Shown: positions 44,270 to 55,302, counted from the stretch's first letter. The stretch is DNA of 64,000 bases from JAENVU01 sp963801105 (GCA_963801105.1 CAWDDH010000003.1:2232001-2296000), one strand, 5' to 3'. Notes: generated from the sequence alone by a model not told the origin. Made by a program: numbers and translations.

Positions 44270-46672
44270 ATGCCCGAACTGGACGCCGAACTCGACACGT
44301 CCGCACTGCCCGTCCTGCCCCTGACGGCGGGGGTGGTGCTGCCCCAGAGCGTCGTCACCCTCACGCTCGACACCGACGACGCGCGGGCCGCGGTCGCCGC
44401 GGCCACCGGCGGTGACGGCCGTCTGCTCCTCGTGCCCCGGATCGACGGTCAGTACGCACGCGTCGGCACCGTCGCAGTGGTGGAGGAGTCCGGTGAGCTG
44501 CCCAACGGGGTCGTCGCCGCGATCCTGCGCGGCCTGCACCGGGCCCGCCTCGGCGCCGGCGTCACCGGCACCGACACCGGCGCGGGTCTGCGCGTCACGA
44601 CGCACGAGATCGTCGACCCGCCCGCCACCGAGCGCGTCGCGGAGCTGGGTCGTGAGCTGCGCGCCATCCTGACCGTGCTCGCGGAGCGCCGGCGCTCGCG
44701 GCGGCTGCCCGAGCTGCTGCGCACGACCACCGAACCGGCCGCGCTCGCCGACGGCTTCGGCTCCTGGAGCGACCTGCCGCCCCAGCGCAAGGTCGAGCTG
44801 CTGGAGGCCGCCGACCCGCAGGACCGCGTGGAGCGTGCGCTCGGGTTCGCCCGCGACCTTCTCGCCGAGCACGAGCTGCACGAGCGCATCCGGCACGAGG
44901 TCACCGACGGCATGGAGAAGCAGCAGCGCGAGTTCCTGCTCCGCCAGCAGCTGGCGGCGATCCGCAAGGAGCTGGGTGAGGACGGCGGCGAGGTCGACGA
45001 GGTCGAGGCGTACCGGGAGCGGGCCGCGTCAGTGGCGCTGCCGGAGTCGGTGCGCGAGGCCGTCGACCGCGAGATCGTCCGGTTCGAGCGGACCGGCGCG
45101 CAGAACCCCGAGCAGGGGTGGATCCGCACGTGGCTGGACACGATCCTCGACCTGCCGTGGGGCGTCCACTCGGACGAGCACCTCGGCGTTGTCGAGGCGC
45201 GCGCCGTGCTCGACGCGGACCACACCGGCCTGGCCGACGTGAAGGACCGCATCGTCGAGTACCTCGCGGTGCGCAAGCTGCGCGCCGACCGCGGCTTCGA
45301 CGAGCGCGACGACGCTGATTCCACGCGTCGGCGCGGCGCGGGCCTGATCCTGGCCCTCGTCGGTCCGCCGGGCGTGGGCAAGACCTCGCTCGGCGAGTCC
45401 GTCGCCCGGGCGACCGGGCGCGAGTTCGTGCGCGTCGCGCTCGGCGGCGTGCGGGACGAGGCCGAGATCCGTGGTCACCGCCGGACCTATGTCGGCGCGA
45501 TGCCCGGCCGGATTGCGCGGGCGCTCAAGGAGGCCGGGACCATGAACCCGGTCATCCTGCTGGACGAGGTCGACAAGCTCGGTGCCGACTGGCGGGGTGA
45601 CCCATCGAGCGCATTGCTGGAGGTGCTGGACCCGGCGCAGAACCACACGTTCCGCGACCACTACCTCGATGTGGACCTGGACCTCTCCGGGGTCCTGTTC
45701 CTCGCGACGGCGAACGTGGCCGACACGATCCCCGGTCCGCTGCTCGACCGCATGGAGCTGGTCCGGCTCGACGGTTACACCGAGGAGGAGAAGGTGGCGA
45801 TCGCCCGTGACCACCTCCTCGCCCGCCAGCTGGACCGCAACGGGCTGCGCCCGACCGACATCACGATCGACGACGACGCGCTGCGCACGATCGTCACCGA
45901 CTACACGAGCGAGGCCGGCGTCCGGTCGCTCGAGCGCGAGCTCGGCCGCCTACTGCGCAAGGTCGCGGCGACGATCGCGAGCGACGAGGCCGACGCCGCC
46001 GCGTCCGACGAGCCGGGAGCCGACGCAAGCGCCACACCGACGACGATCGCCGAGGCCCAGGTGCGCACGCACCTCGGGCGCGCGCGGTTCCAGCCCGAGG
46101 CGGTGCGGGACCGCACCGCGACCGCGGGTGTGGCGACCGGGCTCGCGGTCACCGGCGCCGGCGGCGACGTGCTGTTCGTCGAGGCGACCGCGCTCGACGG
46201 CGACCCCGGGCTCCAGCTCACGGGCCAGCTCGGCGACGTCATGAAGGAGTCCGCCCAGATCGCTCTGACCTACGTCCGGGCGCACGCGGGTGACCTCGGC
46301 ATGGACGCGACCAAGCTCGCGGACCGGCGGTTCCACGTCCACGTGCCGGCCGGCGCCGTTCCGAAGGACGGCCCGTCGGCCGGCGTCACGATGACCACGG
46401 CCATCGTGTCCCAGGTCACCGGTCGTCCGGTACGGGCCGATGTCGGCATGACCGGCGAGGTCACATTGCAGGGCCGGGTGCTGCCGATCGGCGGCGTCAA
46501 GCAAAAGGTGCTCGCGGCGGAGCGGGCGGGGCTGACCACGGTCATCCTCCCGGCCCGCAACGGCCCCGACCTCGACGACGTCCCCGAGGCGGTGCGGGAG
46601 CGGATGACCTTCCACCTGGCCGAGGACGTGCGCCAGGTCCTCGACTGGGCGCTGGAACCCAGCCCGAACTGA
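44270..46672 (+). CDS. lon: ATP-dependent protease Lon
   Basis: The 800-residue protein has the LAN substrate-binding domain (about 10-200), a coiled linker, the AAA+ module with Walker A GPPGVGKTS at about 364 and Walker B VILLDEVDK, and the protease domain with Ser703 in PKDGPSAGVT and Lys in GGVKQK. It degrades misfolded and regulatory proteins. A 26-residue Asp/Ala-rich insert (about 568-593) lies between the AAA+ and protease domains. The HAIR site just upstream suggests heat-shock control by HspR. ATG at 44270, after TGGAG. Confidence 0.96.
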   Translation: MPELDAELDTSALPVLPLTAGVVLPQSVVTLTLDTDDARAAVAAATGGDGRLLLVPRIDGQYARVGTVAVVEESGELPNGVVAAILRGLHRARLGAGVTGTDTGAGLRVTTHEIVDPPATERVAELGRELRAILTVLAERRRSRRLPELLRTTTEPAALADGFGSWSDLPPQRKVELLEAADPQDRVERALGFARDLLAEHELHERIRHEVTDGMEKQQREFLLRQQLAAIRKELGEDGGEVDEVEAYRERAASVALPESVREAVDREIVRFERTGAQNPEQGWIRTWLDTILDLPWGVHSDEHLGVVEARAVLDADHTGLADVKDRIVEYLAVRKLRADRGFDERDDADSTRRRGAGLILALVGPPGVGKTSLGESVARATGREFVRVALGGVRDEAEIRGHRRTYVGAMPGRIARALKEAGTMNPVILLDEVDKLGADWRGDPSSALLEVLDPAQNHTFRDHYLDVDLDLSGVLFLATANVADTIPGPLLDRMELVRLDGYTEEEKVAIARDHLLARQLDRNGLRPTDITIDDDALRTIVTDYTSEAGVRSLERELGRLLRKVAATIASDEADAAASDEPGADASATPTTIAEAQVRTHLGRARFQPEAVRDRTATAGVATGLAVTGAGGDVLFVEATALDGDPGLQLTGQLGDVMKESAQIALTYVRAHAGDLGMDATKLADRRFHVHVPAGAVPKDGPSAGVTMTTAIVSQVTGRPVRADVGMTGEVTLQGRVLPIGGVKQKVLAAERAGLTTVILPARNGPDLDDVPEAVRERMTFHLAEDVRQVLDWALEPSPN

Positions 46673-46685
46673 GGGCCGGGGCCTC

Positions 46686-46691
46686 TAACGT
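46686..46691 (+). promoter_or_regulatory. TAACGT -10-like box, leaderless-type promoter
   Basis: TAACGT ends 7 nt before the GTG at 46699, 14 bp after the lon stop. Confidence 0.5.
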
Positions 46692-46698
46692 CGGCGGC

Positions 46699-48309
<1,611 letters not shown>

Positions 48310-48385
48310 CGCGCTACTTGCGAGGCCGGATCGACCCGCCCCGGTTGGGCAGCAGCGTGTCGAGCCCGGCGACGTCGGGGATCCC

Positions 48386-48427
48386 GGGTTCGGGTTCGGG
48401 TTCGGGTTCGGGTTCGGGTTCGGGTTC
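48386..48427. repeat. hexanucleotide tandem repeat, 7 copies
   Basis: Seven perfect copies of GGGTTC lie in a row. On the minus strand they encode a Pro-Glu dipeptide run. Such arrays change copy number by slippage while keeping frame. Confidence 0.9.
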
Positions 48428-48466
48428 GGCGACCGTTTCCGGCTCGGAGGCCGCGGGCGGCTCCAC

Positions 48467-48562
48467 GACGACCGGCGGGGTTGGGGGCGGCGCAGGTGCC
48501 GCGACGACCGGCGGGGGTGGGGGCGGCGCAGGTGCCGCGACGACCGGCGGGGGTGGGGGCGG
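48467..48562. repeat. 36-bp tandem repeat, about 2.7 copies
   Basis: Units begin at 48467, 48503 and 48539 with GACGACCGGCGGGG. The first two differ at one base and the third is partial. The minus strand encodes repeated VVAAPAPPPPPP. Confidence 0.85.
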
Positions 48563-48693
48563 GGGCGGTGCAGGCTCGGGCTCGGGCGTCCAATCCACGA
48601 CCGGGCGCGGTGGCTCGGGCTCGCCCGCGTTCGGTTCGCCGGCGATCCAGGGGTCGTCGCTCGCGGGCGGCGGGGGCGCGGGGACGGGCGTCG

Positions 48694-49869
48694 TCAGCCA
48701 GGTGCTGTCGGGCTCGGTCGCGACTGGCTCGGCCGGTGCCGGCCGGCGACTGGGGCCGGGGCGACCGGGGCCGCCGGCTCCGACCCGGTCGGAGGCGGCG
48801 GAGGAGGGGTCGCGGACGGCGGGGTCACGGGGGTCGCGACCGGTTCGTCGGCGCTCGCCGGGGCGACGGTGATGTCGCCGAGGGGGTGGTGGCACGCGAC
48901 GAAATGGCCCGGTCGGATCTCGCGGATCTGGGGCTCGACCTCGGAGCACTCGCTCGTCACGTACGCGCAACGGGTCCGGAACCGGCAGCCCGACGGGGGC
49001 GAGAGCGGCGAGGGGATCTCACCGCCGACGCCGGTGCGCTCGGTGGTGAGCGCCTCGGGGTCGGGCTCGGGGATCGCGGTGAGCAGTGCGGCGGTGTAGG
49101 GGTGGCCCGGCTCCGCGTAGAGCTGGTCGGGCTGGGCGAACTCGCACAGCTTCCCGAGGTACATCACCGCGATCTTGTCGCTGACGTTCTTGACCACCGC
49201 GAGGTCGTGGGCGATGAAGACGAGCGTGAGCCCGTAGCGCTGCTTCATGTCCTCGAGCAGGTTCAGGATCTGCGCCTGCACGGAGACGTCGAGCGCGGAC
49301 ACGGGCTCGTCGCAGATGATCAGCTTCGGCTCCGTCGCGACCGCTCTTGCGATCGAGATGCGCTGGCACTGCCCACCGGAGAACTCGTGGGGTCGCTTGG
49401 GCCCGGCCACCTTCGGGTCGATGCCGACGGTGTCGAGCACCTCGTCCACTCGCTTGGCGCGTGAGCCCTTGTCGCCGATCTTCCAGATGTCGAGTCCCTC
49501 ACGCACGATGTCGCGCACCCGCCGCCGGGGGTTGAGGGAGGAGATCGGGTCCTGGAAGATCATCTGGAGCTTGGGTCGCAGCGCGCGCAGCATCTCCCCG
49601 TGGAGGCCGTTCAGCTCGTTGCCCTCGAAGCGCACCGAGCCGCTCTTGGCCCGGACCAGTTGCATCACGGCCTTGCCCATGGTCGATTTGCCGCAGCCGG
49701 ATTCGCCGACGAGTCCGAGGGTCTCGCCGGGCAGGACGTCGAGGCTGACGTTGGTGACCGCGTTGACCTTGAGCCCGCTGCGGCCCACCGGGAACTCGAC
49801 GACGAGGTTCTCGATGCGCAGGATCGATTCGTCCGCCGGGCGCAGGTGCGCGGTGCCGGATCCGGCCAT
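48694..49869 (-). CDS. peptide ABC transporter ATP-binding protein, OppF-like
   Basis: The ATPase has GESGCGKSTMGKAVMQL (Walker A), FSGGQCQRISIARAV (signature) and LIICDEPVSALDVSV (Walker B). It ends with the oligopeptide/dipeptide C-terminal Cys region PSGCRFRTRCAYVTSECSE followed by HFVACHHP. It powers peptide import with OppD at 49871, one base upstream. About 50 Pro/Ala-rich residues follow before the stop at 48694; I suspect the true end is at 48314 after a frame correction. Cytoplasmic, attached to OppB/C. Confidence 0.9.
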   Translation of the reverse strand: MAGSGTAHLRPADESILRIENLVVEFPVGRSGLKVNAVTNVSLDVLPGETLGLVGESGCGKSTMGKAVMQLVRAKSGSVRFEGNELNGLHGEMLRALRPKLQMIFQDPISSLNPRRRVRDIVREGLDIWKIGDKGSRAKRVDEVLDTVGIDPKVAGPKRPHEFSGGQCQRISIARAVATEPKLIICDEPVSALDVSVQAQILNLLEDMKQRYGLTLVFIAHDLAVVKNVSDKIAVMYLGKLCEFAQPDQLYAEPGHPYTAALLTAIPEPDPEALTTERTGVGGEIPSPLSPPSGCRFRTRCAYVTSECSEVEPQIREIRPGHFVACHHPLGDITVAPASADEPVATPVTPPSATPPPPPPTGSEPAAPVAPAPVAGRHRPSQSRPSPTAPG

Positions 49870-49870
49870 G

Positions 49871-50977
49871 TCAGTACGCCCCCGCCGCGACGGCCGAGGG
49901 GAGCCCGGCCTGCTGGTTCGCCTCGAGCGCGGCTCGGTTCTCCGCCGTCCCGACCGGGATCCAGCACCGGTAGGCGTGACCGGGCTCGGCCGACTCGATC
50001 AGCGGCGGCTCCTCGGCGAGGCACTTGGGCCGCACGTACGGGCACCGGGGGGAGAACTTGCAGCCCGCGGGCGGGTCGATGATGTCGGGCGGCCGGCCTG
50101 CGATCGCGGTGAGTCGGGTGTGGCTCGGCTGCGCGAGCTTCGGAATGGAGCGGAGCAGGGCCTCCGTGTAGGGGTGACGCATCGCCCGGAACAGGGTCGA
50201 GGTCGGCGCCTTCTCCACGATCCGGCCCGCGTACATCACCGCGATCTCGTCGGCGCGACCGGCCACGACGCCGAGGTCGTGCGTGACGAGGATCATCGCC
50301 ATGTAGCGCTCACGCTGCTGCTCCTGGAGCAGGTCGAGGATCTGGGCCTGGACGGTGACGTCCAGTGCAGTGGTGGGCTCGTCGGCGAAGAGGAGCTTCG
50401 GGCCGCAGGCGATCGCCATCGCGATCACGACGCGCTGGCGCATCCCGCCGGACATCTGGTGGGGGTACTCGCCGAGCCGGCGTTCCGGCTCGGGGATGCC
50501 CACCGACTGGAGCAGCGCGAGGGCGAGCTCCTTGGCGTAGTCCTTCGCGATGTCGAGGTGCTGGCGCAGCACCTCGGTGATCTGGTTCCCGATCTTCATC
50601 ACCGGGTTCAGCGAGGTCATCGGATCCTGGAAGACCATCGCCATCTGCGCACCCCACAGGGTCCGCAGCTCCTGGTCGGAGGCGGTGACGAGGTCGTGGC
50701 CCTCGAAGAGGGCCTGACCGGACCGCTGGACGTTGTTGCGGGGGAGCAGGCCCATGATCGAGCGGGAGAGCACCGTCTTGCCGGACCCCGACTCGCCGAC
50801 GACGCCGAGCGTGCGGCCGCGCTCGAGCGAGAACGACACGCCGTCGACGGCGCGGGCGAGGCCGCGCGGGGTCTTGAAGGAGGTCTTCAGATCGATGACG
50901 TCGAGCAGGGGACCGTCGAGCGGCGCCGGCTCGAACCGCTCTGCGCCGATGTTGGTACGACGACGACGTGGCGTCAC
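49871..50977 (-). CDS. peptide ABC transporter ATP-binding protein, OppD-like
   Basis: The 368-residue ATPase has GESGSGKTVLSRSIMGLL, MSGGMRQRVVIAMAIACGPKLLFADEPTTALDVTV split into signature and Walker B, and the C-terminal family motif PPAGCKFSPRCPYVRPKCLAEEP. That Cys-rich end may bind an iron-sulphur cluster in some homologues. It is the partner of OppF, whose ATG follows this stop by one base. GTG start at 50977; the OppC gene lies 28 bp upstream. Confidence 0.92.
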   Translation of the reverse strand: MTPRRRRTNIGAERFEPAPLDGPLLDVIDLKTSFKTPRGLARAVDGVSFSLERGRTLGVVGESGSGKTVLSRSIMGLLPRNNVQRSGQALFEGHDLVTASDQELRTLWGAQMAMVFQDPMTSLNPVMKIGNQITEVLRQHLDIAKDYAKELALALLQSVGIPEPERRLGEYPHQMSGGMRQRVVIAMAIACGPKLLFADEPTTALDVTVQAQILDLLQEQQRERYMAMILVTHDLGVVAGRADEIAVMYAGRIVEKAPTSTLFRAMRHPYTEALLRSIPKLAQPSHTRLTAIAGRPPDIIDPPAGCKFSPRCPYVRPKCLAEEPPLIESAEPGHAYRCWIPVGTAENRAALEANQQAGLPSAVAAGAY

Positions 50978-51005
50978 AGCCCGCGCTCCTCGGTCGGCGC
51001 CTCGC

Positions 51006-51965
51006 TCACAGTGCGCTCTCGCGGACGTCGAAGCGGGCGCGGATCACGTCGCCGAGGAAGTTGAGCGAGAGCACGGTCAGGAAGATCACGAACGACGGTG
51101 CCAGCGCGATTTGGGGGGCGTCGCTCAGGTCGGAGACGCCACTGACGATCGTGTTGCCCCACGTGACCACCGAGGGCTTCACGCCCGCGCCGATGATGGC
51201 GAGGCCGGCCTCGGCCACGATCACGACGGCGACGCCGAGCAGCGCGATCGAGAACATCGCCGGCAGGATGTTCGGGACCACCTCCCGTAGCATCACGCGG
51301 CCGTGCTTGGCGCCCTGAGCGCGTGCGGCGACGACGAACTCGCGCTCGGACCAGGTGAGCGTGGACGCGCGGGCGATGCGTGCGAGGACCGGCGTCGTGA
51401 CGATCGCGAGCGCGACCGTCACGTTGAACACGTTATGACCGAGGAACGTGACGATGGAGAGCGCGAGCACGAGCTGGGGAAACGCCAGGAGAATGTCGGT
51501 GACCGATCCCAGCACCGATCCGATCGCGCCCCGGAAGTAGCCGGACAGCACTCCGAGCAGCGCGCCGAGGAGGAAGCCGAACGTGACCGAGACGACCGCG
51601 ATGAAGAGCGAGTTGCGGGCACCCCACACGATGCGGCTGACCATGTCGTGACCGTTCGAGTCCACCCCGAGTGGGTGGTCGAGGCTCGGGCCGTCGCGGG
51701 CGACGGCGGGGTCCGCGACGTTGGCCGCGTCGATCGGCAGCACCGGGGCCAGGATCGCCGACCCGAAGATCACGACCAGCCAGAAGATCGCCAGCCACGC
51801 ACCGATCCCGAGTCGCTTCTTGGCGGACCGACCGTCCGCGAACGAACCGGACTCGATGGCCGCCGCACGGACCGTGAACGCGTCGGGCGCGAGGTCGTGA
51901 GTCTGCTCGTCCCGGACGAGGTCCGCGATGAGCTCGCTGCCGCCGTCAGGCGATTGCTCGGGCAT
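51006..51965 (-). CDS. peptide ABC transporter permease, OppC-like
   Basis: The 319-residue protein has a soluble N-terminus with the OppC/DppC pattern HPLGVDSNGHDMVSRIVWGARNSL and six membrane helices. The cytoplasmic ATPase-docking loop reads FVVAARAQGAKHGRVMLREVVPNI. It forms the heterodimeric channel with OppB, whose 3' end overlaps its start by 20 bp. ATG at 51965. Confidence 0.92.
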   Translation of the reverse strand: MPEQSPDGGSELIADLVRDEQTHDLAPDAFTVRAAAIESGSFADGRSAKKRLGIGAWLAIFWLVVIFGSAILAPVLPIDAANVADPAVARDGPSLDHPLGVDSNGHDMVSRIVWGARNSLFIAVVSVTFGFLLGALLGVLSGYFRGAIGSVLGSVTDILLAFPQLVLALSIVTFLGHNVFNVTVALAIVTTPVLARIARASTLTWSEREFVVAARAQGAKHGRVMLREVVPNILPAMFSIALLGVAVVIVAEAGLAIIGAGVKPSVVTWGNTIVSGVSDLSDAPQIALAPSFVIFLTVLSLNFLGDVIRARFDVRESAL

Positions 51966-52914
51966 GACGGATCCGGGGGTCGAGGACGGAGTAGAGGAGG
52001 TCGACGATGAAGTTCAACACGACGTAGAAGATGGCGATGATCGCGATGTAGGACTGCGCGGCCACGAGCTGTTGACCATAGATGCTCGCCACCAGTTGAC
52101 CCCCGATGCCGGGCAGGCCGAAGATCCGCTCGATGACGATCGCGCCGCTGATCAGGGCGCCGACGTTGAGTCCCGCCACCGTGAGCAGGGTGAGGCTGGA
52201 CGGACGGAGGGCGTGGCGGAACAGGACCCGCCGGGCCGGGATGCCCTTGGCCTTGGCCGTGGTGATGAAGTCCTCCTGGAGCGTGGCCACCATGTCGGAG
52301 CGCAGGAGCCGCATGTAGATGGCGATCTGGCCGAGCGCGAGGCTCACCGTCGGCATGAGCATGTAGCGCCAGTTGTCGAGCGGGTTCAGCGGGAAGGGCA
52401 CCAGGTTCGACTGGGTCGGCAGCAGCTGCCATTTCGCGCCGACGTAGGTGGCGAGCAGGATGGCCACGACGAGGTTCGGGAGCGCGACGAGCGCGAATCC
52501 GACGACGTTGGCGGAGCGGTCGAAGAACGTGCCGGCCCGGTAGGCGGTGAGCACTCCCATCGGGATGGCGATGAGCAGGGTCAGCACCTGCACGTAGAGC
52601 ATCAGCTCGAGCGAGACGGGCAGGGCGCTGCTCAAGGTCTTGCTCACCGGCTCGCGGCCACCCGTGGAGAGGTAGGTGTTGCCGAGATCGCCCTGGACGA
52701 AGTTGCCCAGCCACCGGCCGTACTGCTGGATGACCGGGTCGTTGAGGCCGAGGTCGTCGCGGACCTGCTGCTTGGTCTGCTCGGAGCCGAACGGGATCAG
52801 CTTCGTCACGAGGTCCTGGTCCCCGCCGATCAGCTTGGTCAGCGTGAACGAGAACAGGGTGACGATCCAGATGACGACGAGCAGCCGGACGAACTTCCCG
52901 AGGATCAGGCGCAT
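51946..52914 (-). CDS. peptide ABC transporter permease, OppB-like
   Basis: The 322-residue protein has six helices, with GLNDPVIQQYGRWLGNFVQGDLG before TM2 in the OppB/DppB pattern and the docking loop DFITTAKAKGIPARRVLFRHALRPS. VIERIFGLPGIGGQLV is the conserved extracytoplasmic segment. It lies 48 bp after the binding-protein gene and overlaps OppC by 20 bp, so the operon order is A-B-C-D-F. Confidence 0.92.
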   Translation of the reverse strand: MRLILGKFVRLLVVIWIVTLFSFTLTKLIGGDQDLVTKLIPFGSEQTKQQVRDDLGLNDPVIQQYGRWLGNFVQGDLGNTYLSTGGREPVSKTLSSALPVSLELMLYVQVLTLLIAIPMGVLTAYRAGTFFDRSANVVGFALVALPNLVVAILLATYVGAKWQLLPTQSNLVPFPLNPLDNWRYMLMPTVSLALGQIAIYMRLLRSDMVATLQEDFITTAKAKGIPARRVLFRHALRPSSLTLLTVAGLNVGALISGAIVIERIFGLPGIGGQLVASIYGQQLVAAQSYIAIIAIFYVVLNFIVDLLYSVLDPRIRHARAIA

Positions 52915-52962
52915 GCTGCTGCTTCTCCTCGTCCGCTCGCCCGGCGTGCGCGCGTCGTCGTC

Positions 52963-54640
52963 TTACTTCGACTTCCAGACGCCCAGGAGCTGGTGGTAGC
53001 CGTCGAGGATGTCGACGGCCTGCTGGCTCCCGGGCTTGCCGTTCGCGTCGGGCAGGTTCGGCCCCACGATGCCGTGCACGTTGTCCGTGTGGGCGATGAA
53101 CCAGTCCGTGTACCAGGTCCAGAGGTTGTAGGCCTGCGAGGACATCCGCTTGTTGAAGGCCTCGTACGCCGCCGTGCGGTCCGCGGTGTTCGGCGAGGTC
53201 CGGCCCTTGTCGAGAGCGGCGTTCATCTGCGCGTCGTCGACGTGGTTGAAGTTCACGACGGACCCCCCGTAGAACCACACGTAGAGCGTGTCCGGGTCCT
53301 GGCCCCAGTAGTTGCGCCAGAGGAAGGCGTCCGTGGTGCCGCCGATCGCGTTGTTGATGATCGTGGCCTGGTCCACCGGTGCGGGCAGCTTCACGTCGAT
53401 GCCGATGATCTTCATCTGCCGCTGTACTTCCTGCGCCAGCTGCTGGGTGGACTGGTCCAGCGTGCTCTGGAGGTTCAGCGTGACCGGGGCGCCGCCATGG
53501 GCGGCCCGGTAGTTGGCGACCAGCTTCTTGGCTCCCGTGACGTTGTACTTCGGGTAGCCCGCGTCCTTCACGTAGCCCATGACCTCGGTGTCGAACACCT
53601 GGGTCGCGATGCGGGCCTTGCCGTTCAGGCTGATGTTGACGAGCGCCTGCACGTCGGTGCCCATGGCCATCGCCCGACGGATGTTGACGTCGTCGAGTGG
53701 GGGCTTGGTGACGTTGAGCAGCGCGTGCGAGATCTCCATGCGGCCCGGGGGCTCGCTCTCGGTCGTGACGCCACTCAGCTGATCGGCCGCCGAGAGGTCC
53801 TTGTACCCGGAGTCATGGGTGATGTCGAACTGTCCACCCTGGAGCCCGTTGATGCGCTGGGAGGACTCGGCCTGGGGGACGAAGTCGATCTCGTCCAGGT
53901 AGGGGAAGCCCTTGCGCCAGTAGTTCGGGTTCTTGACGACCTTCACGTTCCCGGTGGTCGGGTCGAAGCTGCCACCGTTGAGCACCTGGAACGGCCCGGT
54001 GCCGATCATGTTCTTGTCGCAGGTCGTTCGGGTCGTTCGAGCTGCGCGGGGGCGGCGATGGCGGCGCGTCCCGAGGTCCAGAGGTAGGCCGGGAACGCGA
54101 CCCACGGGACGCTCGTCTTCACCACGACGGTGTCCGGCGCGGTGACGGTCGTGTCCTGGATGTCCTGGAACACGAACGCCAGCAGGAGAGCCGGTTCAGG
54201 CCCTTGCCCCGCCAGGCGTCGATGTTCAGCTTCACGGCGTTCGCGTCGAGCGGCGTGCCGTCCTGGAACTTGATGCCGGAGCGGACCACGATCGTCCACT
54301 CGGTGTAGTCGGCGTTGTGGTCGACCGACTTGGCGAGGTACGGGGCGTAGACGTTCGGGTCACGCGTCGGGCGGGTCAGGGTGTCATAGACCGCCTCGGC
54401 GACCTCGATGCCCGCGATCGCCCACTGGCCGGTCGGCGGACAGAAGGCCACCGTGTTGCCCTCGAGGGCGTAGGTGAGCTTCCCGCCGTAGACCGGCTTG
54501 GCGTTGTCGGTGCCGCCGCCTCCTCCGCTGCCGCTGGAGCCGCTGCTCGAGCCGCACGCGGCCACGACGAGCGCGATCAGCGCGACGAGCGCGATGAAGA
54601 AGATCGGCGCCCGGTGGCGCGGTGAGGTGGTCTCTCGCAC
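52963..54640 (-). pseudogene. peptide ABC transporter substrate-binding lipoprotein (OppA-like), two frameshifts
   Basis: The start (GTG 54640) encodes a signal peptide with lipobox VAAC (Cys29) and the family opening KPVYGGKLTYALEGN. At about 54185-54205 the frame changes (KGLN to PALLLAFVFQDIQD), and again at about 54025-54050 (AAPAQL to TCDKNMIGTGPFQVL). It then runs to the stop at 52963 with LNVTKPPLDDVNIRRAMAMG and YWGQDPDTLYVW. Two one-base deletions restore an SBP_bac_5 protein of about 559 residues. A 9-bp tandem duplication lies at the second break. All other operon genes are intact, so sequence error is a real option. Confidence 0.8.
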
Positions 54641-54712
54641 GGTGTCCCCCCATTGAGCCGGGCTCTGCTCCCCGGCGATGTCGGTCGATGTCGATATCGG
54701 CACGCTCGAGCC

Positions 54713-54729
54713 GTCGGGGAGTCCCCGAC
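54713..54729. promoter_or_regulatory. inverted repeat in the opp leader
   Basis: GTCGGGG-AGT-CCCCGAC forms a 7-bp stem starting about 10 nt downstream of the predicted opp transcription start. It could be an operator or a leader hairpin. Confidence 0.45.
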
Positions 54730-54745
54730 CGGATCGAGAGTCCGC

Positions 54746-54774
54746 AACGTAGGAAGTGCGGTTGCGGTTGTCAA
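54746..54774 (-). promoter_or_regulatory. sigma70-type promoter of the opp operon
   Basis: On the minus strand TTGACA (54774-54769) and TACGTT (54751-54746) are separated by exactly 17 nt. Transcription would start near 54739, leaving a leader of about 100 nt before the GTG at 54640. Confidence 0.75.
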
Positions 54775-54861
54775 CATTGCCGGTGCGCATCTTGGCCGGT
54801 CCGTCCCTCCGTGTCCGGACAGGATGGGGCCCGATCCGGCGGGCGCCGAGCGGCACGGCGC

Positions 54862-54867
54862 TACCGT
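54862..54867 (+). promoter_or_regulatory. TACCGT -10-like box, leaderless-type promoter
   Basis: TACCGT ends 8 nt before the ATG at 54876. Confidence 0.5.
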
Positions 54868-54875
54868 GCAGACGC

Positions 54876-55295
54876 ATGCCCGACCCGCGCATCCGGATCA
54901 CCTCGTCGGTGTCGATCGCGCCCGACGAGCTCGTCTGGCACGTCAGCCGATCGGGCGGTCCGGGGGGTCAGCACGCCAACACCTCCGACACCAGGGTCGA
55001 GGTGGCCCTCGACCTGCGGCACGCCTCGGGGTTCCGCCCGCCGGCCCGGGCCCAGGCGATGGCGCGGCTGGGACCGGTCGCCCGCGCGGTGGCGGCGGAC
55101 ACCCGCTCCCAGGCGCGGAACCGCCAGGTGGCGCTGGAGCGGTTGACGGCCAAGCTCGCGGCCGCGCTGCGGGTCGACCCGCCTCGCCGACCGACCCGAC
55201 CGACCCGGTCGGCACGCGAGCAGCGGTTGAGCTCGAAGCGCCGCCGGTCCCAGACGAAGGAGTCGCGGTCCCGGCCGCGGCGCGACGACGAGTGA
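54876..55295 (+). CDS. arfB: ArfB/YaeJ-like peptidyl-tRNA hydrolase (release factor domain)
   Basis: The 139-residue protein carries the catalytic GGQ at residues 30-32 in SRSGGPGGQHANTSDTRVE and a basic, Arg/Lys/Ser-rich C-terminal tail. It lacks the codon-recognition domains of full release factors. ArfB uses the tail to enter the empty mRNA channel of stalled ribosomes and hydrolyses the peptidyl-tRNA. It is probably leaderless, and lies 7 bp before the next gene. Confidence 0.92.
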   Translation: MPDPRIRITSSVSIAPDELVWHVSRSGGPGGQHANTSDTRVEVALDLRHASGFRPPARAQAMARLGPVARAVAADTRSQARNRQVALERLTAKLAAALRVDPPRRPTRPTRSAREQRLSSKRRRSQTKESRSRPRRDDE

Positions 55296-55302
55296 GCCGC
55301 TC

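Larger units (their letters stand above)
48314..48743 (-). pseudogene. out-of-frame proline-rich tail of the OppF-like ATPase
   Basis: After about 48743 the OppF frame turns to a short dead end. The -1 frame instead reads PAEPVATEPDSTWLTTPVP, then a long Pro/Val/Ala/Glu tail ending GLDTLLPNRGGSIRPRK and a stop at 48314. The tail holds 12-residue VVAAPAPPPPPP repeats and a (PE)7 run. A one-base deletion near the GCCGGTGCC stretch at about 48735 would join it to OppF and give a protein of about 518 residues. Confidence 0.5.

Noticed and set aside
48386..48562. Short tandem repeats as a possible CRISPR array
   Set aside because: Units of 6 and 36 bp are directly adjacent with no unique spacers, and they encode a protein repeat.
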